A DNA stretch of 64,000 nucleotides from Viscum album (lineage: Eukaryota; Streptophyta; Magnoliopsida; Santalales; Viscaceae): the NCBI GenBank assembly GCA_963277665.1, contig CAUJRU010000139.1:806001-870000 (forward strand), written 5' to 3'. This document shows positions 23,040-35,999 of this stretch, one piece after another. The first letter of the stretch is position 1. Every line of letters begins with the position of its first letter. Below the pieces are notes generated by a model, which did no database searches, was not told the DNA's origin, and worked only from the letters and a program-made list of their open reading frames with translations. Made by a program: the position numbers and the translations under genes.

Positions 23040-25461
23040 TGGTGAGGTCCTCTCTATACCACTATAACAGTTAACCAGAGTGCTCATGTGATATACTAGG
23101 TCAACATAGGGCTCTCATGATATGTTCATTGATGCACAAACCGTAACAATATGTGCACAGAGATATCTCAGTTCCTGGAAGTTATGACAATCACAATACC
23201 TATTTTCTAATATTTCCACCATCCATCAACCACTATTTCTTGTGAGTGGTTCATTGAACTCTCTTACCTGAAAGTGAATCTATACGTAGTAAAAGGTCAG
23301 AACACTCCATGATTATGTGTCATGCAGTATTTGATCAATGAATCTTTGGAAATGTTGACCAAACCACATTCCATTTTTTATCCTCTAATAGACTTGTTGG
23401 GACCATTTAACAAAGTACTTCACACGTCTATAAAATGTATCATATAATAACCCTATGATCAATAGTTTTCACACACCCTTGAAGACCTCGTTTATGCACT
23501 CCACTATATTAGTGATGATATGACCATATCTCCTAACACCATAATATGTTAATGACCATTTCTCCTTTGAAATATGTATTATATAATCATACACATCTTG
23601 ATTAGCCCTTTGAATTTCATCAATAAGTTGATTGAAATTTTCATTTTGGGGCTCGTATTTTGAAACCATAAGATAATAATGTATTTAAAATGATATTAAA
23701 GTTTTTTTCCAAAAGAACTATGTTCAATAAAACATACCCAACATGATGATCACCTTCTATATTACCTATTCTCTGAAATGATTATTCACATTACTAGAAA
23801 TATGTCTAATGTAATATCGATTATAGGAATTTGGTTCTCTCCATGAAACTTTATCAGTATAAAAAGCCTCTATAATCGCTCGATGATGTTAAGATATCAG
23901 ATACACTCCTTAAATTTTCGCGACCTGAATGTATTTTCATTCCAAAAACCAACTCCATGATTCAAAATTATCCTTTTTGACAATGAAAAATGAAATTGGT
24001 AGAAGATAATGACTACTATCCTCTGTGGATAAAATAATTATAACACCTATATACTTTCCATAAAAAAGTTCCATCAATTTGAATGAATTTTTTATAAAAT
24101 GGGAAAGCAACGACACATGGCCTGAATACCCAAAACAGCCTATGAAACCTCATATTTGTTTGATCAACCATAAAATCTAGATATACATACTCAAAAATTT
24201 CCAAATAAAAAATAATCTAATTTTTGAGATTCAATAATCTTATAAGTTGCGACAAAATTTCATATTCAACCCAATCACCATAAACTTTCATAATTGTTTT
24301 TTGTTTTTCATTTCATGCTTTTTCGTAGGATATATTATATTTAAAAAACTATTGCATTCATTCCTGAACAAGGGACACATGAATGTCCTAACATGTCGAT
24401 ATCATCTATAAAATAACAGTTGATATAAATTCTACATCAAGTTAAGAGTGATCATGAGAAAAACTTGGTTGTACACAAGTGAGTGGGCCTTCAAATTTGG
24501 TTATCTCCAACTGGAAAAAAATAATATATTGAACTCATTCAGAATTTAAAATCTGACCCATATTTTTCACATCCAATGACATATTTTTCCTTATTCGACT
24601 CATAAACCACAAATGAAAAATTTCTCTCTATGTTGTATTGCTTTATCACATTTTTAAGGAAGTTTTACTTTTAAAATCATACCCAACAGAGATGGTTCTA
24701 TCAGTCAATAAAAATCTATTACCTATAATGACATGGAATTCAGTAGCCAGTTTAATGACATCCCAATCAAGATTTTGTGCACACGACATTACTTCTACTA
24801 AGGATTTAAATGATATAGAATTATTACCATTAATTGGTGGTTACCTATATATCAAAGGAACCTCATAAGGTTCATTCCCTATAACACTCTCATCTGCATC
24901 ATCTACTAATTCCTCACTAGATACTTCCATATCAGATAAAGTTTCATTCAATAAATCAGGAGTGCACACAGGGATGTCCCCTACAGTTCCTTCCAAATCC
25001 TGATAATCTTCTTGATAATTTTTTTCTATTACAAGAATCATATGAGTAGAAAATTAACGAGAGTTTTTTTAAGGACTAACTTCTAAAGAGCTCACATAAC
25101 ACAATTATGTTGTAGTAGGTTACACATCATCAATATAAAAAATAACCACATATAATTCGATTAGGTCATTACTACATTATTTCCTGAACAAAAATGATGT
25201 AACCATACAATCCTCATCATCGACCCGAGGATACTCAGTGTGCCATAGATGTTTAGGATATTGTAGATATCGATGTGTAATTGAAGTAATTGATTGATCA
25301 GACCTCAATTTTAACCAATTATGTATCTTCCTATGAACTTGATCTAATGTCACACAATCATGGAGATTTTCCACTCTAACAGGTGAAAAACTATAGATAA
25401 AACCCCACTCAGTATAAATGACCTCGCCATTGTAATATATTTGTGAATTCATGATTACCAA
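23040..25461 (-). pseudogene. Mutator-like (MULE) transposase, decayed
   Basis: On the minus strand the parts run in the order of plant MURA proteins. The N-terminal piece (25177-25461) starts MVIMNSQIYYNGEVIY and includes SITSITHRYLQYP. An acidic linker follows (24841-25041). The DNA-binding part has IERNFSFVVYESNKEKYVIG (about 24590-24650). The DDE core start is FRPCVVAFPFYKKFIQIDGT (about 24070-24130) with its first Asp. The C-terminal part reads EKWSLTYYGVRRYGHIITN (23469-23669). A SWIM zinc finger ends it with CDCHNFQELRYLCAH (about 23151-23198), its Cys and His ligands kept. Many stops separate the pieces. No terminal inverted repeats were found. The enzyme would excise and insert the transposon. 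Confidence 0.85.
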
Positions 25462-25990
25462 TAAAAAACAATTTATAAAATGTTATATACCACATCATGA
25501 AATGTATAAAATTTTTAAACTGGTTATGATAAAATAATTATGACTTGATCTTGAGACTTTTTTTATATAATGGTTTATTATTATTTGATAAAACAACCAA
25601 AATCTAGGGGGCACCTATCACCTCTATTATCTTAGATTTCATCAACCATAAGTCTCCTTTTAGGCATGGTGTAAAAATTCAGCTTCAGACAACACTTATT
25701 GAACTCCATTTTATTACAATGTTACTTACATGCAAGTGAGAGGGTGTAGGGGGTGAGATACACAATTTTTTTATGCAGGCACATAATTCCTCACATACCT
25801 AGAGAGAGGGATGACTTGTAGGACATTAATGAGGAAAAAAATGCAATTATTAAAAATTATATAATAATAAAACATGATAAGTAATTTAAATCATACATTG
25901 GTCGATCATCTCAAGATCATTGAATTATTACAAATTAAATAATCGGATACAAAAAAAATACAGCATGCAATATCAATCATACATTAGACG
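25380..25990 (-). repeat. Duplicated MULE 5' segment, copy 1
   Basis: Contains the N-terminal coding start and its upstream DNA. Landmarks are a signature tgacttgatcttgagactttttt, a segment near 25640 ending agtctccttttag, and the block acattggtcgatcatctcaag near 25897. The same landmarks recur in order at 26140-26720, about 0.7-0.77 kb away. See copy 2. Confidence 0.8.
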
Positions 25991-26139
25991 GTCATCTCAA
26001 GATCAATCACCATACAAGATTGTTAACATATTTGTTTGAGATAGTTATTATGTTCTAAATCTTGTAAATTTACCTATAAATATATTTAATAAATAATATA
26101 TATATATAGATACACATATATTAATATGCTGATTTTCAT

Positions 26140-26720
26140 GAAGATTTTTCACTCTAAGAGGTGGAAAACTATAACTAAAACCTTGATCGATATAAATAAC
26201 CTCATTGTTGAAGTATATTAGTGGTGATATGATTACCAAAGAAAAATTAACAAAATGTTATATATATTTATACCACATCATCAAATTTTTAACATATTTT
26301 AATTATTTATTAATAAATAACTATGAATTGATCTTGAGACTTTTTTATGTATTACTTTATCGTTATTTGATAAACAAACCAAAACCTATGGGTGAACTCC
26401 CAAAACCTCTATTATTGCATATTTCAACAACCATCAGTCTCCTTTTAAACAACAGTTCCTCTTTTTGAATGCACTTTTATTATAATGTTACTCACATGTA
26501 AGTGAGGGGGTCTAGGGGTTTGAGATATAAAACATTTTTTATGTAGAAACAGAAGTCCTTACATAATTAAAGGGACGGATGACTCACATGTCATCAATAA
26601 AGAAAATAAAATACAATTATTACAAATTATATAACCACATACACAATAAAATACAAGAAATTTCAATTATACATTGGTCGGTCATCTCAAAATCATTCAT
26701 CACACAATAATTTTTAATAT
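26140..26720 (-). repeat. Duplicated MULE 5' segment, copy 2, with N-terminal remnant
   Basis: The minus-strand frame at 26048-26239 starts MVIISPLIYFNNEVIYID and continues GFSYSFPPLRVKNLH, clearly related to the start of the transposase at 25461 (MVIMNSQIYYNGEVIY, GFIYSFSPVRVENLH). Beyond it the upstream landmarks repeat, including ttgatcttgagactttttt and cattggtcggtcatctcaaa. Copy 2 stops after about 45 codons. A third short trace (about 25965-26010) repeats only the gtcatctcaagatca block. Confidence 0.8.
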
Positions 26721-27880
26721 ATATGTTTTGGGATAATTATTATGATCTACATATTATATAACTTTACTTATAATGGTATTTAATATATCATAAATATCTA
26801 CATATGTATCCATATATTTATATTACTTGATTTCCAAAATTTAAACTTTTCAATGTGTGTGTATATATATATATTTAGGTAGATTCAATTTATTTACCTA
26901 TGTGTATAAAATATTGTAATTTAAATTAATTTAACTTTAGATATAACATGTAATATTATATACATATAATTTTTTAATTAATATAACATAAATATATAAA
27001 AATTTAAATATATTCAACTTTATTTATTAAAATTTTAAAACATAATTACATATACTTTTATAAACAACTAAAATTCTCTAAATATAAATATTATTAATTT
27101 ATTCACAAATACTGAAAATATTAATAATAATAAATTTTTCAAAATTTAATTAATAAAAGTAATATAATTTACACTTACATAATAACCATTAAAATATTGT
27201 AAACTTATGTTATTTTCAATTTTATAAAATTACATATGTATATATAAAATTATTATAGTATTTCTAATTTCAAAAATTTAAGTAATTATATTTTATACAT
27301 TATTACTGGGAATAATAATTATATATACTTAATATAATTTAAAATTATCATTTATAGAAAAAAATTTATATTGTTAACAATAATAATGTTATATATATAT
27401 ATTTAAATAAATTTAAATATGATAATTAATATAAGCAGTACTTTTTTATTAATATATTTTTATACAATATTTCGCTAGACTCACTTTATTTTCCTGTGTA
27501 TGGAATATTTTAATTTAAATTTATGTTACTTTATATATAATATATATAATATAGATATAAATCTATTCAAATCTAATTACTCACCATTTAAATTAAAAAT
27601 ATATACATTTTTTAAAACAATATTATTTCCCAAAATATAAATTATATTTTATACATAAAATTTAAATTATATAAACACCATATTTAAATTTCCTAAATCA
27701 TTCAATTTAAATTAAATAATACCAAAAACAAGAACACATTTAGAAATTAAATTATACAAAGGAAAAAAATTTATACACCCATATATCAATACATATTAAA
27801 TAAATAAATCATACAAACAAAATTAATAAAAACAATTAGACAATTGAAATTTTAAATAGAAAATTTACCATCTTAAAAGT
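26721..27880. other. Very AT-rich stretch without a gene
   Basis: Long runs of tata, atta and ttaaat words, nearly devoid of G and C, with no open frame of interest. It may be the 5' non-coding part of the MULE or separate AT-rich repeat DNA. Confidence 0.45.
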
Positions 27881-28030
27881 CGGGAATATACATTGAGAAT
27901 GAAATCCAGCTGATCTCCATAGAAAAATATAGTGAAGAACAATTGAAAATATATGTGGAGGCACTCTATTTTTAGTTTTTGAGAGTTAGGAGGCGTGAAC
28001 CTCATTCATGGATCCTTTATAAAAATATCG

Positions 28031-28061
28031 AAGGAAGCATGAATTGGGTTCATGCTTCCTT
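28031..28061. repeat. Perfect 13-bp hairpin
   Basis: aaggaagcatgaa (28031-28043) and ttcatgcttcctt (28049-28061) pair perfectly around ttggg. The neighbourhood (27990-28110) repeats gtgaac, tcatgga and gttcaca words in both orientations. It might belong to a terminal region of the MULE, but this is not shown. Confidence 0.8.
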
Positions 28062-28513
28062 AGCAGCAAAAAGAGAATCCTGAATGAAGTTCACACTTCT
28101 CCAGACCCTTTTTTTAATAATTAAGATCTTGTACCTTAAAAAAATAAGGAACCACATTTAAAAAAACTCCTCCAACCATGAACTGCCCACTCACGATATG
28201 AACTATGTTTCACATGTTGCTTCCAGAATATAGCTCCCAAACACTATCTAACCTAATCTGGGATTCCTCCAAACACCATGAAACTTGGAAACATGAAAAG
28301 GAACTGTATAAAAGGATATGGTCCCTTAAAAACCAACAATTGGATTAGATCAACACACAAAATCAAAATTTTCTTTGAGGCTTCAATGAAGAGAAAATAA
28401 ATTTAGAAGAATATCTTAAAATCTAGGTCAAGATGGATTCCCTCTTTATGGATCTCAATTATAAAGTGACAGAATGAGATAAGTTTCATTTTGATTGGGA
28501 TATCAAAAGGAAC

Positions 28514-28690
28514 TACTACATATTTGGTCTTAGTCAATGCTCAAAATGTTCACTGTCAGTACTAAAAAGTGCTCACAATAAAAGAACCCTAAAATGCCTG
28601 CGACCTTCATCAATACTAACAAAATCATTGATAAAGGCCACCTTTATCAGTGATTTTTAGTGAAAAAAAGGTGTCTTTTTCAATGTCATG
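28514..28690 (+). repeat. CACTA-like left end with sub-terminal motifs
   Basis: tactacatattt at 28514 resembles a CACTA terminus (CACTACA...) with its first base changed. Within 180 bp there is an inverted motif tgataaagg / cctttatca (28629-28637 and 28641-28649) and several atcag/agtact words. The same words occur at 48360-48584 near the opposite-facing end. CACTA elements carry such sub-terminal repeats as transposase-binding sites. No CACTA transposase was seen nearby. Confidence 0.45.
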
Positions 28691-28699
28691 AACCACCCC

Positions 28700-30590
28700 A
28701 GATACCTTGTTACCTTGATAACTGAGTTGGCTTTGACATAGCCTCAAAAGAATTCCCAATACCTATGGGAAGAAGGCTAGCACTAGAAATCATATAAGAT
28801 AAAAGAGGGAACACATTTTTCACAAAATAGAAGAAGATAAAATATACAAGTTAGTATGCTCAACACTCCAAAAGGAGAAAGTACTAGAAACCAAAAAGGT
28901 ATAGAAAAACCAAAAATAGTACACCATCAAAGTACTCAGTAGAAAGACAAACATATTGAGACAACAGTAACCCCACTATCCAAAGGATCAAGAACATCAA
29001 ACACCTCCAAGTGAAAATTTCTCTTTGCATGGACCTGGTAGAAGGAAATCTAAAAATGACCATATATAAAGGTAGGGTGTGAGCTATAAATCCTAGTAGG
29101 GTCTTACTAAGTGTTTGATAACATATGTCGTAATAATAAACCAAATAATGCTTTCAATATAATAAAATAAGGCATGTAAATACATTTTTTATATTTAAAC
29201 CAAAACATGATTTCATATCAAATTGATGTAAAACATTTCAAACATGGATTGAATAAAAAAATTTATATAAAAAAAGTTTATATAAATCAAATGGAATAAA
29301 TAATTTTTTTTCTAATCAATGGAATGCATATATATCAAAAAAATCATAACAAGAATTGCAGTCATTTTCCATGTGGTATGATATTTTCTAGTTATAAGAT
29401 CCCCAAACATCTCATATCAGGGATCATGACAACTATGTGTGCACACATCCCTCAAGATCAGCTTGAATAGGACTCATCAAAATCCCATCTAGGATAAATT
29501 ATTCTAAACTAGTTTTTTTAGATTTTAAATCATCAACCCATTTCTAGGGAATCATTATCCTAGCGTGCCTATCCCAAATAACCCACTAACTACCCAGGAT
29601 CTCATGTTATCCATAATCCAATCAGTCTTGGATAAATCATCTCATTTCAAATCAAACATTATTTATAATTTAATTTCTTAATTTTTAGTTTCCATATGCC
29701 AATTCAATTTCAAAACAAAACATGGGATTTTCATCATTTCATTCCTTTTCAATAAAAAACCAATCTTAGTTTTTTATCATTTCAATTTAATCTATTTTTC
29801 TCAAATAAATTGTAAAATCATTTCATAAATTCCATCAATTTCAAAATATGCCTCAAATTCCAATATCATTGGAATTGGGGGTCTTCCCCAAAATTCATGC
29901 CATTTCATTTTCAAATTCCAATTCATATCAAATTGGGTTTTTATAAATCAATTGAAAGAAATTTTAAACAAATCAATAAAAAAAATCTTTAATCATATGG
30001 AAAATTTCAAATGAAACCACCAACCTTTAACCATGGAATCACAATGCACAACATCCAAAACGGGGAACGTCAATGAAAAATAAAGGGGGTGGAGATCAAG
30101 AAACCAAACCTAGAAACAAGATTTAATTAAAAATAGTTTAGATGAATCAAAAAATTGATGATATAACACTATATAAGGAGGATAAAACTATATAGTGATA
30201 GAAGACACATGATAAAATATTCACTTACTTAGAGGATATTGAATGAGATCTGTCACGCTTCGATCTGCCAATGAAAGGGTTTTTTGGTGCCAAAATAACC
30301 TATAGAGAGTCCTCCTAGACAAGGAAATCGATTTAGGTCAATGATTATCCAATAAATAAGAATAATATTAATTTTTAATATATATAATATTCATGTTCTT
30401 TATTATTAATAAACACTATTTTAGTGCATTTTACACATTGAACATCATTTCACATTATGATTGTAATTCCTTCTTAAAATGCACTATTATGTGGTACATT
30501 TTTTAACATCATTTAAAGTACACAATGATCTTTATTTTATTTTAATATTTAATTTTAAGGTTTCTAATTATATTTGGATCAATTAATATT
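28700..30590. other. No gene recognised
   Basis: AT-rich DNA with many ttcaaat, catttca and atcaatt words from about 29640 to 30000. An 86-codon minus-strand frame at 28884-29144 has no recognised domain. A cgatttaggtc word near 30330 and tgtcacgcttcgatc at 30253 recall LTR edges but no partner was found. Confidence 0.35.
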
Positions 30591-30597
30591 TGTGGAG

Positions 30598-32068
30598 TGT
30601 TGGAAGATCCACATTGGAAGACCACCAAAATGGGATTTCATGCAAACAATTCTGGAGAAGTCAGATTAGACACCATCCTACTGATGAGAATGTTGGGCCC
30701 AACATACAGGCCCAATGAATCCCAAATTTCGTGAGATTATAGAAGACATGTATAGGAACAAATAATTCTATAGGATCCAGTACTAATTCGGCTTACATAG
30801 TGGTTATTAAGGCGTCACAATTTGAAGATAAAATTATGGGCTAGATTATGCGGCCTAGAAAAAATCCTACCAATCTAATAATATCTCGGAATCCACAACT
30901 CCAAATGGGCCCAACTTTTATAGGCGGTTAGGAGCCATCTGGGGATCAATTTTATTCCTCTATGGTCCACTCTAATTTTTTCATCCAGAAGTTCTTACAA
31001 GTGCGTCTGTTCGGTGATTGAAAGATGGCTTCCACCTCGGTTCAAGAGTGGAAAAGTCCAAGTTCCACAAGCATTCCACCACCATAGGCCTACCATAATC
31101 AAGTGGGATGATTTTTACTGTTATAGGCTCTACCCAAGTCTCTCAAAATTCCTATTTAAGGTAGTGTTTATGGAGGTGTTTTTCATCTTTGGTGCTTTGT
31201 TCAATTTTAATGTTATGCTGCGATTTTGTTGTCTCAAGTTTGTCTTTCACATGTACGTTGGTCAATTCACTTTAGTTTCTTAATAAAAGTTCTTCTTTTC
31301 CTATTATTCTATTTTTATTCATATCACTTTTATACCATTGGTTCAAGGTGTGAATTTATTCACACCAAACCTTGTGAAATTATTTACACAACGGTGGAGT
31401 GATCATTTTCTTTTCATTGTTTTCTTTACTTCTTCAATTCCTCCCTCATGAGTCTACTTCCCGCTTCCATTGAAACCATAGCATCAATGGAGGACTAACC
31501 CACTTATGGGTTGATCCAAGGGGCTAGAAAGGGGCGGGATTGGATTTTATTTATCACCCCATTAATGTCTAATTACTTCTTTAATTGATATTTTTATTTG
31601 ATGATTTTTAAACTCCATCGTCCTTATTGAATTTAAGGCCACACACATCAAGTGCTAATATGAACCTTTAGCTTGATGTGATAAAAACATTGATCCTTAA
31701 ATTGTATAGGTGATTAGTATTAAAGGGTGTAGGTATTAAACCAGTAAGTGATGATGTTTTTTGATCTTCTTAAATGAACCCATCTCAAATATAAGAAATT
31801 GAAATCATTTAAAAGGAAATACGTCCAATCCACCACAAGTGATAACCTAGGATCAACTCACTCGTTTAAATTGAATTCACATAAGTATATTAGAGTTCAT
31901 TTAAAACCATCTTAAATCAACCCAATTTTTCCACTTCATAGCCAAAAACAATCCATAGAATGTATGTGTCTTTAGGTTACTTCTTAGGTCTCTGAGGATT
32001 CGAAAACCCAAGCTAAACTACAAGGACCGTTCTACCTTCATCTCTTGGGTAAATTTGAGCATGAATCA
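30598..32068 (+). repeat. Probable 5' LTR of the Athila-like element
   Basis: It starts tgttggaagatcc and ends gaatca, giving TG...CA ends, and stops five bases before the PBS. Its length of about 1.5 kb suits the lineage. The left edge is set only by the TG motif and the change in sequence character, because there is no second LTR for comparison. cctatttaaggtag near 31150 is a weak TATA candidate. Confidence 0.5.
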
Positions 32069-32073
32069 AATTT

Positions 32074-32091
32074 TGGTGCCGTTTATGGGGA
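32074..32091 (+). promoter_or_regulatory. Primer-binding site (Asp tRNA type) of the Athila-like element
   Basis: tggtgccgtttatgggga resembles the Athila/Tat primer site TGGCGCCGTTGCCGGGGA, complementary to the 3' end of an Asp tRNA. Four positions differ, mostly C-to-T or G-to-A/T changes. The site is followed after about 145 bp by the gag start. Confidence 0.75.
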
Positions 32092-32235
32092 CCCATGCAA
32101 GTCATCTCAACACCCATTCTATTCTCCCCCATTTTTTCTATTCTCACCCAAGATCTCTTATCTTTTCACTTTCTCGTTTTTTTCTTTTGGTGCATGTCCG
32201 CCAACACTCGTGATCAATAAAACCATCTAGTTCAG

Positions 32236-33720
32236 GTGGATAACCCTAGGGCTGGGGAGTTCAGTACAATAAGGGAACTCTTTCCATTAGATACTAATCT
32301 TACTAATACTCCAGATTCAAAAATTGATCCTATTTCAATGGAAGGTCTTCAAATAAACCAACTCATAAACCCGGGTGGGAACCAAAATGGAAACCCAAAT
32401 GAGGTAGCCCCAAACATGGGGAATGCGGTCGATCAAACCATGAATGACTACCTCAAAACTGCTTGGACCAATTCCCCCTTATGCATTAAACACAACTCCC
32501 TAAGAGATTCCAACTACATCTTTAAACCCCATGTCCTAAATCACCTTCCCACATTCCATGGAATGGAGTCCGAGATTCCCTACCTTCACATTAAGGAGTT
32601 CAATGACATTGTAGAAACCATGTGTCCCCCACATCAATTAGAATCTGCTAAGATGAGGCTATTTAATTTTTATTTAAAGGATCAAGAAAAAATTGGCTAA
32701 AAAATTTGAGACCATCATCCATAAACTCTTGGGACCAACTACAAAGAGAATTATACAAAAAATACTTTCCCCACCACAAAACAATTTCACTTAAAAAGAG
32801 CATCAAAATTTTTTTGAAAAAGAGGGAGATTCATTCTATGAAACATGGAAGAGGTTCAAAGACACTCAAAACATGGTTCCACACCATGTTTTTTCTATTC
32901 CTGAACAAGAGAGAATTTTCTATGAAGGGTTGGGTCTAGGGTACAAACAATTCATTGACATGATGTGTAATGGAACCTTTAAAAAAAGCCCCAAATGATG
33001 CTTATGAGTATCTAGAAATCCTTTCTGAACAAAACCAAACATGGGGAACTTAACCTTATTCTGAAAAGCCACAATGAACAACTAGAATTCATACACATAG
33101 ATAAGAGAAAATCCTTAGGGCTAAACTCGCAGAACTCTCTAGGAAGGTTGAAGAGATAGACCTTAGGAAAGTCCATGAAATCCAAACTACAGACCCTGTT
33201 TTCACAATTTGTGACAAACATGACCATAAGAGAGACAATTTCCCAACCATTCCATCCATCAAGGATGTTCTTTTAGGAGGATTCCCAGTGGAAGTAAATG
33301 ATTTGAACTTTAAAAATCCTCAATACCAAAAAAACTTCAACCCAAGGTATAATGACCACCCATGATTCTGCTAGAAAGATAACCAACAACGTAGCCAACC
33401 ATAGGGAAAAAAATCCTTACCCACACCAGAACTACCAAACCCATAACCAGTTCCAAACCCAACCTATCCAATAACAACAACCACCGGTCCATTTTCAACA
33501 AACCATACCACCTCCAAAATATCCCCTTGGGATAAACCAATCTTCTCAAGCACCAAACCAAACTGTTCCACAAATCCTACTAGAACAATTGTGCAAACAA
33601 ATGGAGAGGATGAACTCAGAAGTCTCTTCCCTAAAACATGAACTTCAAACCATCAAAACTAGAAAGGCACCCATGCCTAATCAGGTGGTACCATCCTCAA
33701 CTTGAAGGGGAGAGTAAAGT
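32236..33720 (+). pseudogene. Gag of the Athila-like element
   Basis: The 154-codon open stretch (32236-32700) starts MDNPRAGEFSTIRELF and contains NYIFKPHVLNHLPTFHGMES and HIKEFNDIVETM, characteristic of Athila/Tat gag. After a stop at 32698 the reading continues with RPSSINSWDQLQRELYKKYF (32706-32939) and then degraded basic and Asn/Gln-rich sequence to about 33720. The domain would build the particle. The final part lacks a recognisable CCHC knuckle. Confidence 0.85.
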
Positions 33721-33753
33721 TGCACTCAAACAACTCATGAACAACTAAAGGCT

Positions 33754-34500
33754 GTGACTATTTTAATAAGTGGTAAATCAATTGAGGAACCTGAACATAT
33801 AAGTCAGAAACCATGTGAAGATTCAAAATCTAATGAAAATTCAAATGAAACACAAGATCAAACTAAGGAAACTAATAACAATGTGAAAGAAACAACTCTC
33901 CAACAAACAACCCCACAACCTGCACCATTTCCTCAACGCATGAGGGGGAAAACCAAGCCTGAATTGATTGAAACATTGAGGGATATATTCTCACAAGTCA
34001 AGTTGAACATTCCCCTTCTCAATGACATCCAAACCATACCTGCCTACTCAAATTACCTTAAGGAATTATGAACTTTTAAAATAAAAATTTCACATAAAAA
34101 TTAAGTCCTTTTGGCTGCTAATGTGAGTACCACCATTCAAGGGAACATTCCTCCTAAGTTGAAAGACACGGGTTTCCCTTACGTCAATGTTGAACTAGGA
34201 GAGAGAAAAGTTGTCAAGGCCTTGTGTGACCTAGGTGCTAGTGTCAATATCACCCCATATCCTATGTACTGCCAGTTAGGCCTAGAAGAGCTCTAACCCA
34301 CATATGTCACACATCAACTTGCTGATCGTAGCATTAGGGTTCCAAAGGGGATTTTAAATGACGTTCTGGTAAAGGTTGAAAATTTCATCCACCCTACTGA
34401 CTTCATTATCCTTAACAACCATCCAAACATAGGAAATAAGGAACAAACCCCAATCATCCTTGGTCATCCTTTCCTTACAACAATCAAATATATTATCTGA
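33754..34500 (+). pseudogene. Protease region of the Athila-like element
   Basis: 33754-34071 reads as a hydrophilic Gln/Thr/Lys-rich linker ending KLNIPLLNDIQTIPAYSNYL, the usual Athila lead-in. After stops at 34069 and 34105 comes the retropepsin motif ALCDLGASVNITPYPMY at about 34222-34272, with its catalytic Asp kept, then NPIILGHPFL-like sequence at about 34450-34480. Stops at 34296 and 34498 break it. The protease would mature Gag-Pol. Confidence 0.85.
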
Positions 34501-34515
34501 GTCCGAAATGGGAAC

Positions 34516-35205
34516 ATGACGATAACCTTTCGAAACATGAGTCTAGACTTGAACATTTATAATGCATGCTCACAAATAGGGGATGATGAGGACATTCATG
34601 AATTAAACATGATAGGAAGCATTGATAATGAATCCATAGAGAATCAAGGAATATTTGATGAATGTTTAAGTCAAGATGAGATTGATTTCCTTTGTTCACA
34701 TGAAGTAAGTCTATCTCCTTAGATTGAATCATTTTCAAATTACTCTTATGAGGAAGTCTTAGGTCCAAAAATCAGTTAAACCTTTCAGGAAACCACATTC
34801 ATGGAGACCAATCAGTCTTCCTTACCTAAATCTGATCAAACCAATCTTATAACTGAAACTTCTATATGTGGGGAATCAATAATATTTGAAACTCTAAAAA
34901 AAGAAATTTATATTGATCCAATGTCCCAATATTCTGCTGAAATTATGAACCAACCTGATCTTGAATTGAAGGAACATCCCGCTGCACTGAAGTATTCCTT
35001 CCTAGGGGAAAATCAAACACATCCTATTTTCATTTCTTCTTATCTTGAATCCAATCATGAGAGGATGATTCTAGATGTACTTAGGAAACATAAGAAATCC
35101 ATTGGTTGGACCCTGCCTGATATTCCTAGGATTATCCCACTTATCGGGACTCATAGGATTGTTCTGGAATCTTATTCAAAGCCATGTCGTCAACCTCAAC
35201 GATGA
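34516..35205 (+). pseudogene. Protease-RT linker of the Athila-like element
   Basis: Two open stretches (34516-34722 and 34801-35205) give a long acidic linker, including EDIHELNMIGSIDNES. It ends with LDVLRKHKKSIGWTLPDIP and PLIGTHRIVLESYSKPCRQP, the conserved entry to the Athila RT. A stop at 35203 separates it from the RT by a few codons. Confidence 0.75.
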
Positions 35206-35990
35206 ATCAATCCTAATCGCATGGAGGTAGTAAGGAAGGAACTTCTGAAATTGTTAAAAGATGGTATCATATATGCCATAACTGAGAGTGAGTGGGTCAT
35301 CCCAATCCAAGTAGTTCCCAAGAAGGTAGAAATCATCGTGATAACCAATAAGGATGGAGAGATTCTTCCAACTAGGGTGAGTAGTGGATGGAGGGTCTGC
35401 ATTGACAATAGGAAGATAAACTCATTCACCAAGAAGGACCATTTCCCCTTACCATTCATTGAACAAGTCCTTGAGAGAGTGGCAGGTCATGCCTTATATT
35501 GTTTCTTAGATGGGTACTCAGGGTATAATAAAATTGAGGTCTCCCTTGAGGATCAAGGGAAGACTACATTCACATGTCCATTCAGAACCTTTTCTTTAAA
35601 ATGCATGCCTTTCGGGTTATGCAATTCCCCTGGAACCTTCCAGTGGTGCATAATGGGAATATTCTAATACATGGTAGGTTATTTTCTTGAGGTCTTCATG
35701 GATTATTTCTATGTATTTGGGGATACATTTGAGGGATGTCTGAGGAATGTGGAGTGTGTCTTGTCAAGATGTGAAGAAACGAATCTGGTCCTAAACTGGA
35801 AAAAATGTCATTTCATGGTTAAAGAGGGACTAGTTCTAGTTCATCTGGTCTCAGGTAGGGGGATTGAAGCTGATAAAGCCATGGTTGAAATCATTCGTCA
35901 CCTTCCATCACCCAAAACTCTCAATGAAGTGAGGTCTTTCTTAGGACATGCTAGTTTCTATAGAAGATTCATCAAGGAATTTAGTTCAAT
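35206..35990 (+). pseudogene. Reverse transcriptase of the Athila-like element, YxDD box damaged
   Basis: Open stretches at 35221-35667 and 35671-36201 hold GWRVCIDNRKINSFTKKDHF, CFLDGYSGYNKI, PFGLCNSPGTFQ and the connection segment VRSFLGHASFYRRF. The catalytic box reads FMDY at about 35695-35706. The second aspartate is Tyr, so the enzyme should be inactive. A single stop at 35668 separates the two stretches. Confidence 0.92.
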
Positions 35991-35999
35991 TTCCCATCC

